A stretch of DNA of 64,000 nt from Reinekea marina. Its GTDB lineage: Bacteria > Pseudomonadota > Gammaproteobacteria > Pseudomonadales > Natronospirillaceae. Shown one piece after another: positions 7,881 through 16,665 of the stretch. Location of the stretch: assembly GCF_030409715.1 (NCBI RefSeq), contig NZ_JAUFQI010000001.1, forward strand, positions 851,001 to 915,000. Reading direction: 5' to 3'. Made by a program: the position numbers and the translations under genes. Numbering within the stretch: position 1 is the first letter of the stretch; each line of letters starts with the position of its first letter. The notes below the pieces were generated by a model. That model saw nothing but the letters and a program-made list of their open reading frames with translations, had not been told where the DNA came from and did not search any database.

Positions 7881-9901
7881 GGTTTTGCTCCTGCAAAGGT
7901 AACGGTAAAGCAGCTGCCTTTGTTTAATTCACTTTGAACATCCAGTGTTGCATTTATGTGTTCTAAATAGCTTTTGGTAAGGTGGGCGCCAATGCCCATG
8001 CCATTTTCACTTTTTGTGGTTTGAAATGGCTTAAATAAAACGTCTTGAATAAATTGTGGGGTCATCCCTTCACCACTGTCGGTAATGGTGATTTTATTTT
8101 GGCTCACTACAACATTAACGGGTTGATCTTCTTGAGAGGCTTCTTGAGCGTTACGCACTAAATTTTTAAGTGACAACGTCAGCTTTTGCTTATCGGCATT
8201 CACTGTACAGTCGGCCTCTATAGTAAGCGTGGGTATGGGTTTTTTATCGGAACAAGATTCAACCACCTCGGTCATTATTTCATTTAAACTGAGTGATTCA
8301 TTGTTAAGTAAGCTGGTAGGATTGAATTTTTGAATTAGATTACGCATACGTATCACAGAGTTATCAACTGTTTTAATCATGTCGCTGATAAAAGCCGGGT
8401 TGTCTCGATGTTTTTCAGCGTTTTTACCGATTAACGCTAACTGAGCAATCACATTGTTTACATCGTGCATAATAAAAGAAGATAAGCGATCGTAAGTTTC
8501 TAGCTGTTTTGCTTCTAAAATTTGGCTTTCTTGTTGGTGCAACAAAATGTGGCTAGAAAGCTGTGTTGAAAGGTTGGTCATTAAATCTCGATCTTCGTAG
8601 GTCACATCTACATTAACGAGCGGCCGCTCAATTATGATGAACCCTATAAGTTTCATTTGAACTATTAAAGGCGTAATGGCCCAAATTTGTTCGCTTTCAA
8701 GGGCCCAATCGGGCAGTAGTGCGTTGTTTTCAGCCATACTAGGCGTGCGAGATTGTGGCACAAAGATCCAATTGTCTTTTAGCATGGCTTTTACAAAGGG
8801 TTCATCTACCGCCACTTCACTAACGGGTAGGTTAAAAGACAAATTGCTAGTTTTTAAAGCGACGGTTTGACCGTTATTGATCCAAATGGCTCCGCGTTTA
8901 GCCTTTAACGCGGAGCATAAAATACGCAGTAGTTTTGAATAGTATTCCTCTGAATCACCAGAGTTGAGTGAGCTCAGCTTACGAATGGCCGATAACCACT
9001 CTAGGCGGTAGTCGTACTTTAAAGAAAAGAAGTTTTTGCTAACAAATACATCAAATTGCTGGCGAAACTGCTTAGAGATGAGCAATGCAAAAATTATTGC
9101 TACGCCCATTACAAGGAATACGGTAAAGATGTAACTGGCTAAAAAGCCTTGTTGTTGAATATAAAAGCTGCCCAAAGACGCCAATATAACTAAAACAACA
9201 GAGGTCAGTGCGGCTGATGAGAAAAACGCCGCCGGGCGAGATACCGTAAATATGGCTCGGTTTGATGTATGTTGTTTGAATATTAGGCTGCCAATACTGA
9301 GTGCAATAGAAGCCACCAAAGCTAAGGCCGCACGCGCTTGCCAAACAAACGCGGGAATAGATCCATTGACCAGTTGGTTGCCATAAACAAACAGATCAAA
9401 CGTAAAAACCATGGTTAAACATAAACCAAGTAGCTTTAAATACCGGTGAGTATTTAGGTTGCGAATGACCTGCTCGGTAAGTACTAACCCTGATATCGCC
9501 AAAAACAAAAAGCACAGCGTAAGTAAGGTGTTGGCATGTGTACCTGGAAACAGTATTTGAAGCGCCGTTAAAATATTCACGACGATAACTGAAACCGCCA
9601 ATACTTTAAGAGGGGTTGGCCACAACCGTAAAACGGCGCGCTTGCGGATAAAAATACCCAGGGTGATAACCCAAAGGGTATAGCGTAGATATTCAGCAAT
9701 GAGTAGTTGAGTAGGGTTTACCGATTCGCTGAGATAGCTGAAGAATAAGGCTGCAGCCCAAATGAGCTGCCCAAAAAGCCCAATTAAAAGGATACCCTTC
9801 CAAAAGTCTTTGATCGCTTGGTACAGCGTTATGCTGCACAGTATTAAGGTTGCTAGGCAAGCAGATAAGAATGCTGATTGGCTAACCGTTAAATAGTCCA
9901 T
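7877..9901 (-). CDS. prsK: PrsK sensor histidine kinase of the PEP-CTERM system
   Basis: 674 residues. About eight or nine hydrophobic segments fill residues 1-285, followed by a GAF-like region (about 320-460, LCSALKAKRGAIWINNG), a dimerisation/phospho-acceptor helix with FIMHDVNNVIAQL (the His) and an HATPase domain (LKNLVRNAQEAS, DSGEGMTP, GMGIGAHLTKSYLE). The order matches the XrtA/PEP-CTERM histidine kinase family (TIGR02916). It should phosphorylate PrsR in response to an unknown membrane or cytoplasmic cue. It is the first gene of the prsK-prsR-prsT operon and overlaps prsR by 4 bases. Confidence 0.93.
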   Translation of the reverse strand: MDYLTVSQSAFLSACLATLILCSITLYQAIKDFWKGILLIGLFGQLIWAAALFFSYLSESVNPTQLLIAEYLRYTLWVITLGIFIRKRAVLRLWPTPLKVLAVSVIVVNILTALQILFPGTHANTLLTLCFLFLAISGLVLTEQVIRNLNTHRYLKLLGLCLTMVFTFDLFVYGNQLVNGSIPAFVWQARAALALVASIALSIGSLIFKQHTSNRAIFTVSRPAAFFSSAALTSVVLVILASLGSFYIQQQGFLASYIFTVFLVMGVAIIFALLISKQFRQQFDVFVSKNFFSLKYDYRLEWLSAIRKLSSLNSGDSEEYYSKLLRILCSALKAKRGAIWINNGQTVALKTSNLSFNLPVSEVAVDEPFVKAMLKDNWIFVPQSRTPSMAENNALLPDWALESEQIWAITPLIVQMKLIGFIIIERPLVNVDVTYEDRDLMTNLSTQLSSHILLHQQESQILEAKQLETYDRLSSFIMHDVNNVIAQLALIGKNAEKHRDNPAFISDMIKTVDNSVIRMRNLIQKFNPTSLLNNESLSLNEIMTEVVESCSDKKPIPTLTIEADCTVNADKQKLTLSLKNLVRNAQEASQEDQPVNVVVSQNKITITDSGEGMTPQFIQDVLFKPFQTTKSENGMGIGAHLTKSYLEHINATLDVQSELNKGSCFTVTFAGAKP

Positions 9902-10044
9902 TGCTACGGTCTCATTACAAAAACGAATAACGTTTAATCCATGTATCAGCCGAGTATAACTTACCTAATGGTTATGATCATCAAGAGTGACGACTTTTTT
10001 TACACTAAGTTATTAGCGGAGGAGAGGGGTGGTACATAGGTGTT

Positions 10045-10386
10045 TTATTTCGCTACTACAAAGTCACTGTATATTCCGTTGGTATCAAATACAGCCACCT
10101 CAAAAACGTATTGATCTGGGTAAGGTACTTCTGGAATCACTAATTGGGTTTGGGAATTGCCTTGAACAACAATGGTGGTGTAACTGGAATCTTTCACGTG
10201 CTTGTAACGAATTTCATAGCCGCCAATTTCGTCGCGGGGCATGGGCTCGCCGTTCGCTCTTTCTATAGGCGCTTGCCAGTACAAGGTGACATCACCCCCA
10301 TTTGCGCCAAATGCCGAAACATCACACCCCGTTAAGGCTGCTGCCAATAGCAATGTAACAAACAGATTAATGAACGAAACTTTCAC
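10045..10386 (-). CDS. Small fibronectin type III lipoprotein (paralogue A)
   Basis: 113 residues from a GTG. The N-terminus MKVSFINLFVTLLLAAALTGC is a lipoprotein signal with lipobox LTGC. The remainder is one fibronectin-III-like beta sandwich: VTLYWQAPIERANG, then IGGYEIRYKHV, then VFEVAVFDTNGIYSDFVV. The same pattern recurs in the neighbour at 10607, so the two are paralogues. FNIII lipoproteins of this size usually stay at the membrane and bind other proteins or glycans; the precise role is unknown. It lies 143 bases upstream of prsK on the same strand, so it might belong to the prs regulon. Its upstream region carries several AGGTAAC half-sites. Confidence 0.8.
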   Translation of the reverse strand: MKVSFINLFVTLLLAAALTGCDVSAFGANGGDVTLYWQAPIERANGEPMPRDEIGGYEIRYKHVKDSSYTTIVVQGNSQTQLVIPEVPYPDQYVFEVAVFDTNGIYSDFVVAK

Positions 10387-10406
10387 TTGATAAAAACCCT
10401 ATGTCG

Positions 10407-10475
10407 CTTACCTAAAAAAGATGAACAGAGGTAACAAAAAAACCAGTTACCCTAGGTAAGTATGCACAGTTACCT
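10407..10475. promoter_or_regulatory. Cluster of five alternating AGGTAAS half-sites (possible operator)
   Basis: Five 7-base elements alternate in orientation: CTTACCT (10407), AGGTAAC (10429), GTTACCC (10446), AGGTAAG (10454) and GTTACCT (10469). They form two inverted repeats with 10- and 8-base gaps. They lie 21-89 bases upstream of the GTG start of the FNIII lipoprotein. A related CTTACCT occurs at 9960 upstream of prsK. No matching known operator is recalled. Confidence 0.4.
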
Positions 10476-10558
10476 TGTAATTACTGTGATAATAAGGGAT
10501 TTAAAGAGGATTGTTGAATTATTTTTCTAAATTGTGACAAGATAAAAACTAAAGATGT

Positions 10559-10587
10559 GATGCACTGCAGGTTTTTCTGAGTGCATC
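10559..10587 (-). terminator. Stem-loop after FNIII lipoprotein gene at 10607
   Basis: Perfect 8-bp inverted repeat GATGCACT / AGTGCATC around a 13-base loop, starting 20 bases past the stop of the upstream lipoprotein gene. There is no strong U-run, so it could equally be an mRNA-end stabilising hairpin. Confidence 0.4.
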
Positions 10588-10606
10588 CTAGAAGGCTTTG
10601 TCCAAA

Positions 10607-11056
10607 TTAGTTGGCCATTGCCACAACAAAATCAGAATAAATGCCATCGGTGTCAAAAACCGCTACTTCAAACTGGTAGTCTTCGGCGTTTTCTAAGTCT
10701 AAAAAGGTGTATTGATCTTCTAATCCATCAATAACCACGTTGGTGTATGTCTCATCGCTTTCTAGCTTATAACGAATCTCGTATCCACCTACTTCTAGCA
10801 TGTCCATAGATTGGCCATTCACACGCTCAACCGGAGCAGACCAGTATAAAGTGACAGTGCCTGTTGTATTGGTCGGTGTTTCTTCATCTACTGGTACAGT
10901 TGGCTCAGTATCTGGAGTGGTATTAGAGGTAGGGTCAGTTACCGCAACCGTTTCATTGTCTGTTGCAGCATTTCCTTGCGCAGTTAATCCTTCAACTTGG
11001 CAGCCTGTTAGTGCAACTGTAAGTAACGTGGCTATTAATGTAAGTTGAGTTTTCAT
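10607..11056 (-). CDS. Fibronectin type III lipoprotein with Thr/Pro linker (paralogue B)
   Basis: 149 residues. The N-terminus MKTQLTLIATLLTVALTGC is a lipoprotein signal (lipobox LTGC). An acidic Thr/Pro/Glu-rich linker (about 24-65, with TDPTSNTTPDTEPTVPVDEE) is followed by one FNIII-like domain: VTLYWSAPVERVNGQSM, VGGYEIRYKLES, FEVAVFDTDGIYSDFVVA. It is clearly paralogous to the 113-residue neighbour, differing mainly by the added linker, which would hold the domain away from the membrane. AGGTAAAGC precedes the ATG and supplies the ribosome site. Function unknown; location beside prsK suggests a surface or biofilm role. Confidence 0.82.
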   Translation of the reverse strand: MKTQLTLIATLLTVALTGCQVEGLTAQGNAATDNETVAVTDPTSNTTPDTEPTVPVDEETPTNTTGTVTLYWSAPVERVNGQSMDMLEVGGYEIRYKLESDETYTNVVIDGLEDQYTFLDLENAEDYQFEVAVFDTDGIYSDFVVAMAN

Positions 11057-11483
11057 AATGCTTTACCTAGTGGTTCTTCGTTTGATTGATAAAGCTATGG
11101 TATGGATTTGTTGCTTTCTAACGTGTGACAGGGTTCAAACCGTACTTTTCATTGCGAATTCACGTCATTTGTCTAAATTTTGACTTTAAATTTAATGGGT
11201 AGTGTTGAAAAAATGGCGAATACGGTGTTCGAAGATGGTCATTTTAGGTAGGAAAATTAGAAGTTTGCTTTTTGACGCGATAAAGAGCGAATTTCCTGCA
11301 AGGTTTTAGGTCATTAAAGTATTTCCAGCAAATAGAGCAGGCCGCTACACTAGGTGTTCTAAAATAAGAGGGTGGATAGTGCTGTCAGTAAAATATTGAC
11401 AAAACCAAGCTTGCACTCACCTAAACTAGCTCTACAATGCTGCAACATCAAAATTTATCGCTGTATCAAGTTAGGAGAATGGA
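11057..11483. other. 427-base divergent intergenic region upstream of glmU
   Basis: No gene was found. Apart from the glmU promoter at 11411-11438 the region is AT-rich with no repeat or conserved RNA that could be recognised. In many gammaproteobacteria glmU follows the atp operon, but no atpC remnant is visible here. Confidence 0.5.
11411..11438 (+). promoter_or_regulatory. Candidate sigma-70 promoter of glmU-glmS
   Basis: TTGCAC, a 16-base spacer and TACAAT end 45 bases before the glmU ATG. The match is good for -10 and moderate for -35. Confidence 0.45.
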
Positions 11484-12848
11484 ATGGACGTCAGTGTCGT
11501 CGTATTAGCCGCAGGACAAGGCTCTCGAATGAAATCTTCATTGCCAAAGGTATTGCATACCTTAGCGGGCAAACCTTTATGTGACCATGTGGTTAACACT
11601 GCGCGTCAATTTTCAAATGACATCAACATAGTAGTTGGCCACGGTGCAAGCCTTGTAGAGAGCTACTTTGCTGAGCAAGATGTCAAATTTTGTACTCAGG
11701 CAGAACAATTAGGTACCGGCCATGCCGTTGCTCAGGCGTTGCCAAATTTACCTAAAACTGGTGTGGTACTTGTATTGTATGGCGATGTTCCGTTGACAAA
11801 AGCCGCCACTTTAAAAGCATTAATGGAGCAGGTTTCCGATAAAAGCATGGGATTGCTATCGGTCATAGTTTCCGACCCAACCGGCTATGGCCGCATTGTG
11901 CGCGATGAAAATGACAAAGTAAGTGCCATTGTAGAGCACAAAGATGCTAACCAAGTTCAGCTTGCTATTAATGAAGTAAACAGCGGCATTATTGCGGTAC
12001 CCGCTTGGACGTTACATGAATGGCTACCAAAATTGAGCAATAACAACGCTCAAGGTGAATACTATTTAACAGACCTTATCGAAATGGCTGTGCAGCAAGG
12101 CATTGAAGTAAAAACCGTACACCCTGATCACGAAGAAGAAACCTTAGGTGTTAATAATCGCATGCAACTGGCCCAGTTAGAACGCTGGCACCAGCAGCAG
12201 CAGGCAGAAGCCTTAATGACCGAAGGTGTAACACTAAGAGACCCTTTGCGGTTGGATATTCGTGGTGTGCTAAATGCTGGGCAAGATTGCATTATAGATG
12301 TGAACTGTGTGTTCGAAGGTAAGGTTACCTTAGGTGCAAACGTTCAAATAGGCCCAAACTGCGTGATTAAAAATGCCACCATTGGTGCGGGTACGGTTAT
12401 TGAAGCCAATACCGTTATAGACGACGCCATTATTGGCGAAAGTGCCAACATTGGTCCGTTTGCGCGTATTCGCCCAGGCACAGAAATGGCCAATGGCACC
12501 AAGGTGGGCAACTTTGTTGAAACCAAAAAAGCAAAAATTGGCGAAGGCAGCAAAGTGAATCACTTAAGCTATATTGGCGATACCGAAATAGGCGAGCACT
12601 CTAACGTCGGCGCCGGCACCATTACCTGCAATTACGATGGTGTGAATAAATTCAAAACCCAGATTGGTTCAAATGCCTTTGTGGGGTCTAACTCAACCTT
12701 AGTTGCGCCTGTTGTCATTGAAAGTGGTGCATTTATTGGTGCGGGTTCTGTAATAACTAAAACGGCCGCGGCCGATCAATTAACAGTAGGGCGTGCGCGT
12801 CAAGTGTCGCTAAGTCATTGGCAGAAGCCAACTAAGCAAGCGAAATAA
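11484..12848 (+). CDS. glmU: Bifunctional GlmU: GlcNAc-1-P uridylyltransferase / GlcN-1-P acetyltransferase
   Basis: 454 residues, the normal length. It makes UDP-GlcNAc from glucosamine-1-phosphate in two steps for peptidoglycan, LPS and surface glycans. The N-terminal pyrophosphorylase domain begins [20 protein letters not shown]. The C-terminal left-handed beta-helix has many hexapeptide repeats ([19 protein letters not shown]), the acetyltransferase signature [14 protein letters not shown] and [24 protein letters not shown] precedes the ATG. Followed 22 bases later by glmS, so both enzymes of amino-sugar synthesis are co-transcribed, a common arrangement. Confidence 0.97.
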   Translation: MDVSVVVLAAGQGSRMKSSLPKVLHTLAGKPLCDHVVNTARQFSNDINIVVGHGASLVESYFAEQDVKFCTQAEQLGTGHAVAQALPNLPKTGVVLVLYGDVPLTKAATLKALMEQVSDKSMGLLSVIVSDPTGYGRIVRDENDKVSAIVEHKDANQVQLAINEVNSGIIAVPAWTLHEWLPKLSNNNAQGEYYLTDLIEMAVQQGIEVKTVHPDHEEETLGVNNRMQLAQLERWHQQQQAEALMTEGVTLRDPLRLDIRGVLNAGQDCIIDVNCVFEGKVTLGANVQIGPNCVIKNATIGAGTVIEANTVIDDAIIGESANIGPFARIRPGTEMANGTKVGNFVETKKAKIGEGSKVNHLSYIGDTEIGEHSNVGAGTITCNYDGVNKFKTQIGSNAFVGSNSTLVAPVVIESGAFIGAGSVITKTAAADQLTVGRARQVSLSHWQKPTKQAK

Positions 12849-12870
12849 ATTTAAATAAGGACATAAAAGT

Positions 12871-14700
12871 ATGTGTGGAATTGTTGGCGCTGTTGCGCAA
12901 CGTGATGTAGTAGAGATCTTAGTCGAAGGTCTTCGTCGTTTAGAATATCGTGGCTACGATTCAGCCGGTGTGGCCATTATTGATGGTGATCAGTTAAACC
13001 GTGTTCGCCGCGTAGGTAAAGTTAGTGAGCTTTCCAATGCCATTGCTGAAACACCTGTTCTAGGCGGTACAGGTATTGCGCACACCCGTTGGGCAACGCA
13101 CGGCGAGCCGAATGAAAAAAATGCACACCCGCACGTTTCAGGTGAGAACATTGCGGTAGTGCACAATGGTATTATTGAAAACCACGGTCCATTGCGTAAA
13201 CGATTGCAAGAAGAAGGCTATGTGTTTGCTTCAGATACCGATACCGAAGTGATTGCTCACTTAATTGAATTAGAGCTAAAAACCTCCGATTCATTACTGG
13301 AAGCGGTTCAAAAAACACGTAAACAATTAGAAGGTGCCTACGGTACTGTAGTTATCGATCGTCGTGACCCATCACGCATGGTCGTGGCTCGTTCTGGCTC
13401 GCCATTGGTTGTTGGTTTAGGCATTGGCGAAAACTTTATTGCGTCTGACCAATTAGCGTTGTTGCCCGTGACACAAAACTTTATGTACCTTGAAGAAGGC
13501 GATGTTGCAGAAATTACCCGCCAAACAGTACGCATTGTTGATATCAACGATAAAGAAGTGACCCGTGAAGCTAAAGTCAGTGATGTAACGCACGATGCTG
13601 GCGACAAAGGTCCGTTCAAACATTTCATGATGAAAGAAATTCATGAACAGCCCGAAGCCATTACCAATTCTTTAGAAGGCCGCATTACCGAAACAGGCGT
13701 TGTTACAGAAACCTTCGGCGCTGGTGCTAATGAATTGTTATCGGGTATTGAGCATGTACAAATTGTGGCCTGTGGTACCTCTTATAACTCAGGTATGGTG
13801 GCGCGTTATTGGTTTGAAGAAATTGCCGGTGTTACTTGCCAAGTAGAGATTGCCTCTGAGTACCGTTACCGTACTTCTGTGGTACCCAAAAATGCATTGT
13901 TCATTACTTTGTCTCAATCGGGTGAAACCGCCGATACGTTGGCCGCATTAACTAAAGCTAAAACGCAAGGTTACGCTTCAACATTAAGTATTTGTAACGT
14001 GCCAGGTTCGAGCTTAGTACGTGAATCTGATTTAGCTTTCATGATGCGCGCCGGTGTAGAAATTGGTGTGGCCTCTAGTAAAGCATTCACCGTGCAGCTG
14101 GTGGGTTTAATGTTGTTGGTGTTAAGCATTGCTAAGCACCGTGGCGTAGATGAAGCCATTATTGCCAACATTGTTAAAGGATTGCGTGAATTGCCGGGGC
14201 AAATTCAACAATCGCTATCGCTAGAGCCGGTCATTGAAGCCTTGGCAGAAGACTTTGCCGATAAGCACCACGCATTATTCTTAGGCCGTGGTTCGCAATA
14301 CCCAATCGCAATGGAAGGTGCGTTAAAGCTAAAAGAAATTAGCTACATTCACGCCGAAGCCTACGCCGCAGGTGAACTAAAGCACGGACCGTTAGCACTA
14401 ATAGACAGCGATATGCCGGTTATTGTGGTTGCACCTAATAACGACCTTCTAGAAAAACTCAGCAGCAATATGGAAGAAGTGCGCGCACGCGGTGGCCAGT
14501 TGTATGTATTCGCCGACAAAAACGCTCACTTTGAAGCAGGTGAAGGGCTAAAGCTCATCGAGCTAGATCACATAGACGATGCCTTAGCTCCAATTCTGTA
14601 TACCATACCGTTGCAGTTACTCAGCTACTACGTCGCCATCATTAAAGGCACCGATGTAGATCAGCCGAGAAACTTAGCGAAATCAGTAACGGTGGAGTAA
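12871..14700 (+). CDS. glmS: Glutamine-fructose-6-phosphate aminotransferase GlmS
   Basis: 609 residues, the normal length. It converts fructose-6-P and glutamine to glucosamine-6-P, the entry step to amino sugars. The N-terminal nucleophile Cys2 is in [12 protein letters not shown]. The glutaminase domain contains [18 protein letters not shown], and two SIS domains follow ([35 protein letters not shown]). The C-terminus [13 protein letters not shown] is diagnostic. The 22-base gap after glmU contains a TAAGGA ribosome site. No glmS riboswitch is expected in this group and none was seen in the gap. Confidence 0.98.
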   Translation: MCGIVGAVAQRDVVEILVEGLRRLEYRGYDSAGVAIIDGDQLNRVRRVGKVSELSNAIAETPVLGGTGIAHTRWATHGEPNEKNAHPHVSGENIAVVHNGIIENHGPLRKRLQEEGYVFASDTDTEVIAHLIELELKTSDSLLEAVQKTRKQLEGAYGTVVIDRRDPSRMVVARSGSPLVVGLGIGENFIASDQLALLPVTQNFMYLEEGDVAEITRQTVRIVDINDKEVTREAKVSDVTHDAGDKGPFKHFMMKEIHEQPEAITNSLEGRITETGVVTETFGAGANELLSGIEHVQIVACGTSYNSGMVARYWFEEIAGVTCQVEIASEYRYRTSVVPKNALFITLSQSGETADTLAALTKAKTQGYASTLSICNVPGSSLVRESDLAFMMRAGVEIGVASSKAFTVQLVGLMLLVLSIAKHRGVDEAIIANIVKGLRELPGQIQQSLSLEPVIEALAEDFADKHHALFLGRGSQYPIAMEGALKLKEISYIHAEAYAAGELKHGPLALIDSDMPVIVVAPNNDLLEKLSSNMEEVRARGGQLYVFADKNAHFEAGEGLKLIELDHIDDALAPILYTIPLQLLSYYVAIIKGTDVDQPRNLAKSVTVE

Positions 14701-14714
14701 GTTAAAAAGCTTTT

Positions 14715-14749
14715 AGCGTCTTCACCCACTTCGCAGTGAAGACGCTTTT
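14715..14749 (+). terminator. Rho-independent terminator of glmUS
   Basis: Perfect 11-bp stem AGCGTCTTCAC / GTGAAGACGCT, 10-base loop, then TTTT. It begins 15 bases after the glmS stop. Confidence 0.85.
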
Positions 14750-14876
14750 CAAACTACGCTAAACCTTCCTTCGTCGCGCAACACCTAACCCTGCTATGCC
14801 TTATGCCAGCAAGCCAAACTTGGGTGGTATTTGATTTGTTTCTGGCTTAACACCCATTCGGTAAAAACAGCGTTAA

Positions 14877-16493
14877 TTAATTTGATTCTTTGTTTGCGTA
14901 CATGTCCTGATCGGCTCGATGGATCACATCAGCTAATCCGTTGTCGGTTTGTTCTAACCAGCCAATACCCATGCTAACACTTAATATAATGGGCTCGACC
15001 TCATTGGTTTGAATGGGGTGGTTTCTGAGCTGCTCTAGCAAGCGGTTCCGAATGGCGTCGGCCACGTCTTCGTTTGCATCTGGCAGTAATAATACAAATT
15101 CATCGCCCCCCAGCCTAGCGGCTAAATCACCTGCGCGAATGCAATCTAATAAAATAGCTGAAAGCGTTCTTAAGCATTGATCGCCAAAGTGGTGGCCATG
15201 CAGGTCATTGATCGGTTTAAACTGATCAACATCAATCATAATTACACCGAGTGATCTTTTGTGTCTTAATGCTTGCTCAACTGATTTTGACCCAACGTCT
15301 TCAAACCAGCGTCTGTTGGCTAAATTAGTCAGTGGGTCTGTTCGGGCTTGCTCAGTCAATAGTATTTCAAGTTCTTTGCGTTTGTTCAGCTCTGCAATAC
15401 GTTGCTGATTTAAATGATAAATTCGAGTGGCGATTACCGTAGAAACAACACTAATGGCTGCCAAGGCAAGCAGTGTGTAGCCCACCCATTTAGGCGCTTG
15501 TTCGGCGGGCTGAAACAGAAAGGGTTTTAAATCTTTGGTCTCATTTACTAGACCTGTTGCAGTGAATAGGGTTGCAATATTATTTAAGCGGCTTTGGCTG
15601 ATATAGCCAATTTCAATCATCTCATCTTCTAATAGGTTATTAATGGTTTGTGCTTCAAATGTAAGCGCGAGCCGAGATTTATCGGTGCTATAGTTTTCTA
15701 GAATATCACTGATGACTTCTTCAGAGTTTGCTGCCGCGTATTGCCAGCCTTTTAGCAAGGCTTGTTTCATGGCCACGACAGTCTCAGGGTTTTCATCTGC
15801 AAAGGCTCGACTGGTAAATAAAGAGTCGCCGTAGTAATCAATGCCATATTCATTGGGCGAAAATATTTGATAATCGAGACCCACTTGAACAGCTAAAAAA
15901 GGCTCGGTCGAGAGATATGAGGTAGAGGCATGAATTTCGGGTGTGCTCCCAGGAATTAAACTGCGAATATTGCCTGTGTGGGGGACTAAATTAATTTTGT
16001 TTATGTCGACGCCCTGCGCTAATAAAAAAGCCATCAACTCGTCGGCGTGAACTTCCCCCATTAAGGTTTTGCCTTCTAGGTCTTTGATGGTATTAATGCC
16101 AGCTTTGTTGCGGGCCAGAATAGCAAAAGGAGTGTGCTGGAAAATAGCGGCCACCATGACAACAGGTTTACCCTCTAAATAGGCAACCAACAGTGAGGAG
16201 TTACCCACACCAAACTCGGCTTGGCCAGCTAAAACCTCGTCTACTGGGTCTAAACTAGGGCCGCCTTCGATTAGGGTAACGTTTAACCCGGCATCTTCAA
16301 AATACCCTTGAGATATAGCGGCATAAAAGCCCGCAAACTGATATTGGTGCAGCCATTTTAATTGCACTCGAACATTGGTCAGTGGATCAGCACTTACAAC
16401 GCCCATTAAAAACAACATACAAAACGATAGTCGTGTTCTTTGCCTCGTAAATAAGCACTGTAAAAATGGGGCGATTAAAAACATTAGCGCCAT
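14877..16493 (-). CDS. Periplasmic NMT1/THI5-like sensor fused to GGDEF diguanylate cyclase
   Basis: About 538 residues. After a signal or anchor region (about 1-35) comes an NMT1/THI5-like solute-binding domain: VQLKWLHQYQFAGFYAAISQ, YFEDAGLNVTLIEGG, LAGQAEFGVGNSSLL. A membrane helix (WVGYTLLALAAISVVSTV, about 345-370) leads to a GGDEF domain with RTDPLTNLANRRWFED, IMIDVDQFKPINDLHGHHFG and an intact LAARLGGDEFVLLL active site. RAGD just before it is an RxxD product-inhibition site. It should make c-di-GMP when the periplasmic domain binds a small ligand, perhaps pyrimidine- or thiamine-related. The longest frame begins at TTG 16508; ATG 16493 with GGAT upstream is preferred, though the start is uncertain. 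Confidence 0.88.
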   Translation of the reverse strand: MALMFLIAPFLQCLFTRQRTRLSFCMLFLMGVVSADPLTNVRVQLKWLHQYQFAGFYAAISQGYFEDAGLNVTLIEGGPSLDPVDEVLAGQAEFGVGNSSLLVAYLEGKPVVMVAAIFQHTPFAILARNKAGINTIKDLEGKTLMGEVHADELMAFLLAQGVDINKINLVPHTGNIRSLIPGSTPEIHASTSYLSTEPFLAVQVGLDYQIFSPNEYGIDYYGDSLFTSRAFADENPETVVAMKQALLKGWQYAAANSEEVISDILENYSTDKSRLALTFEAQTINNLLEDEMIEIGYISQSRLNNIATLFTATGLVNETKDLKPFLFQPAEQAPKWVGYTLLALAAISVVSTVIATRIYHLNQQRIAELNKRKELEILLTEQARTDPLTNLANRRWFEDVGSKSVEQALRHKRSLGVIMIDVDQFKPINDLHGHHFGDQCLRTLSAILLDCIRAGDLAARLGGDEFVLLLPDANEDVADAIRNRLLEQLRNHPIQTNEVEPIILSVSMGIGWLEQTDNGLADVIHRADQDMYANKESN

Positions 16494-16665
16494 AAAATAG
16501 CGATCCAATAAGGTTAAATCGCAGTATAGCGCAAAATTGGTAAGTTATGATGGGCACAGGGTAGCCAAGGTCTTCATTTTAACAGTGGTCCAATATACAT
16601 GTACCTAAAATGGTATACAAAATGGTCTAAGCTCTTAAGTATGGGCAGACTAGGGACCGCGCAGC

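Noticed and set aside
11057..11483. Sigma-54 promoter for the FNIII lipoproteins
   Set aside because: No GG-N10-GC pair was found on the minus strand before either gene.
12871..14700. glmS ribozyme/riboswitch
   Set aside because: Only 22 bases separate glmU and glmS, and that ribozyme is typical of Gram-positive bacteria.
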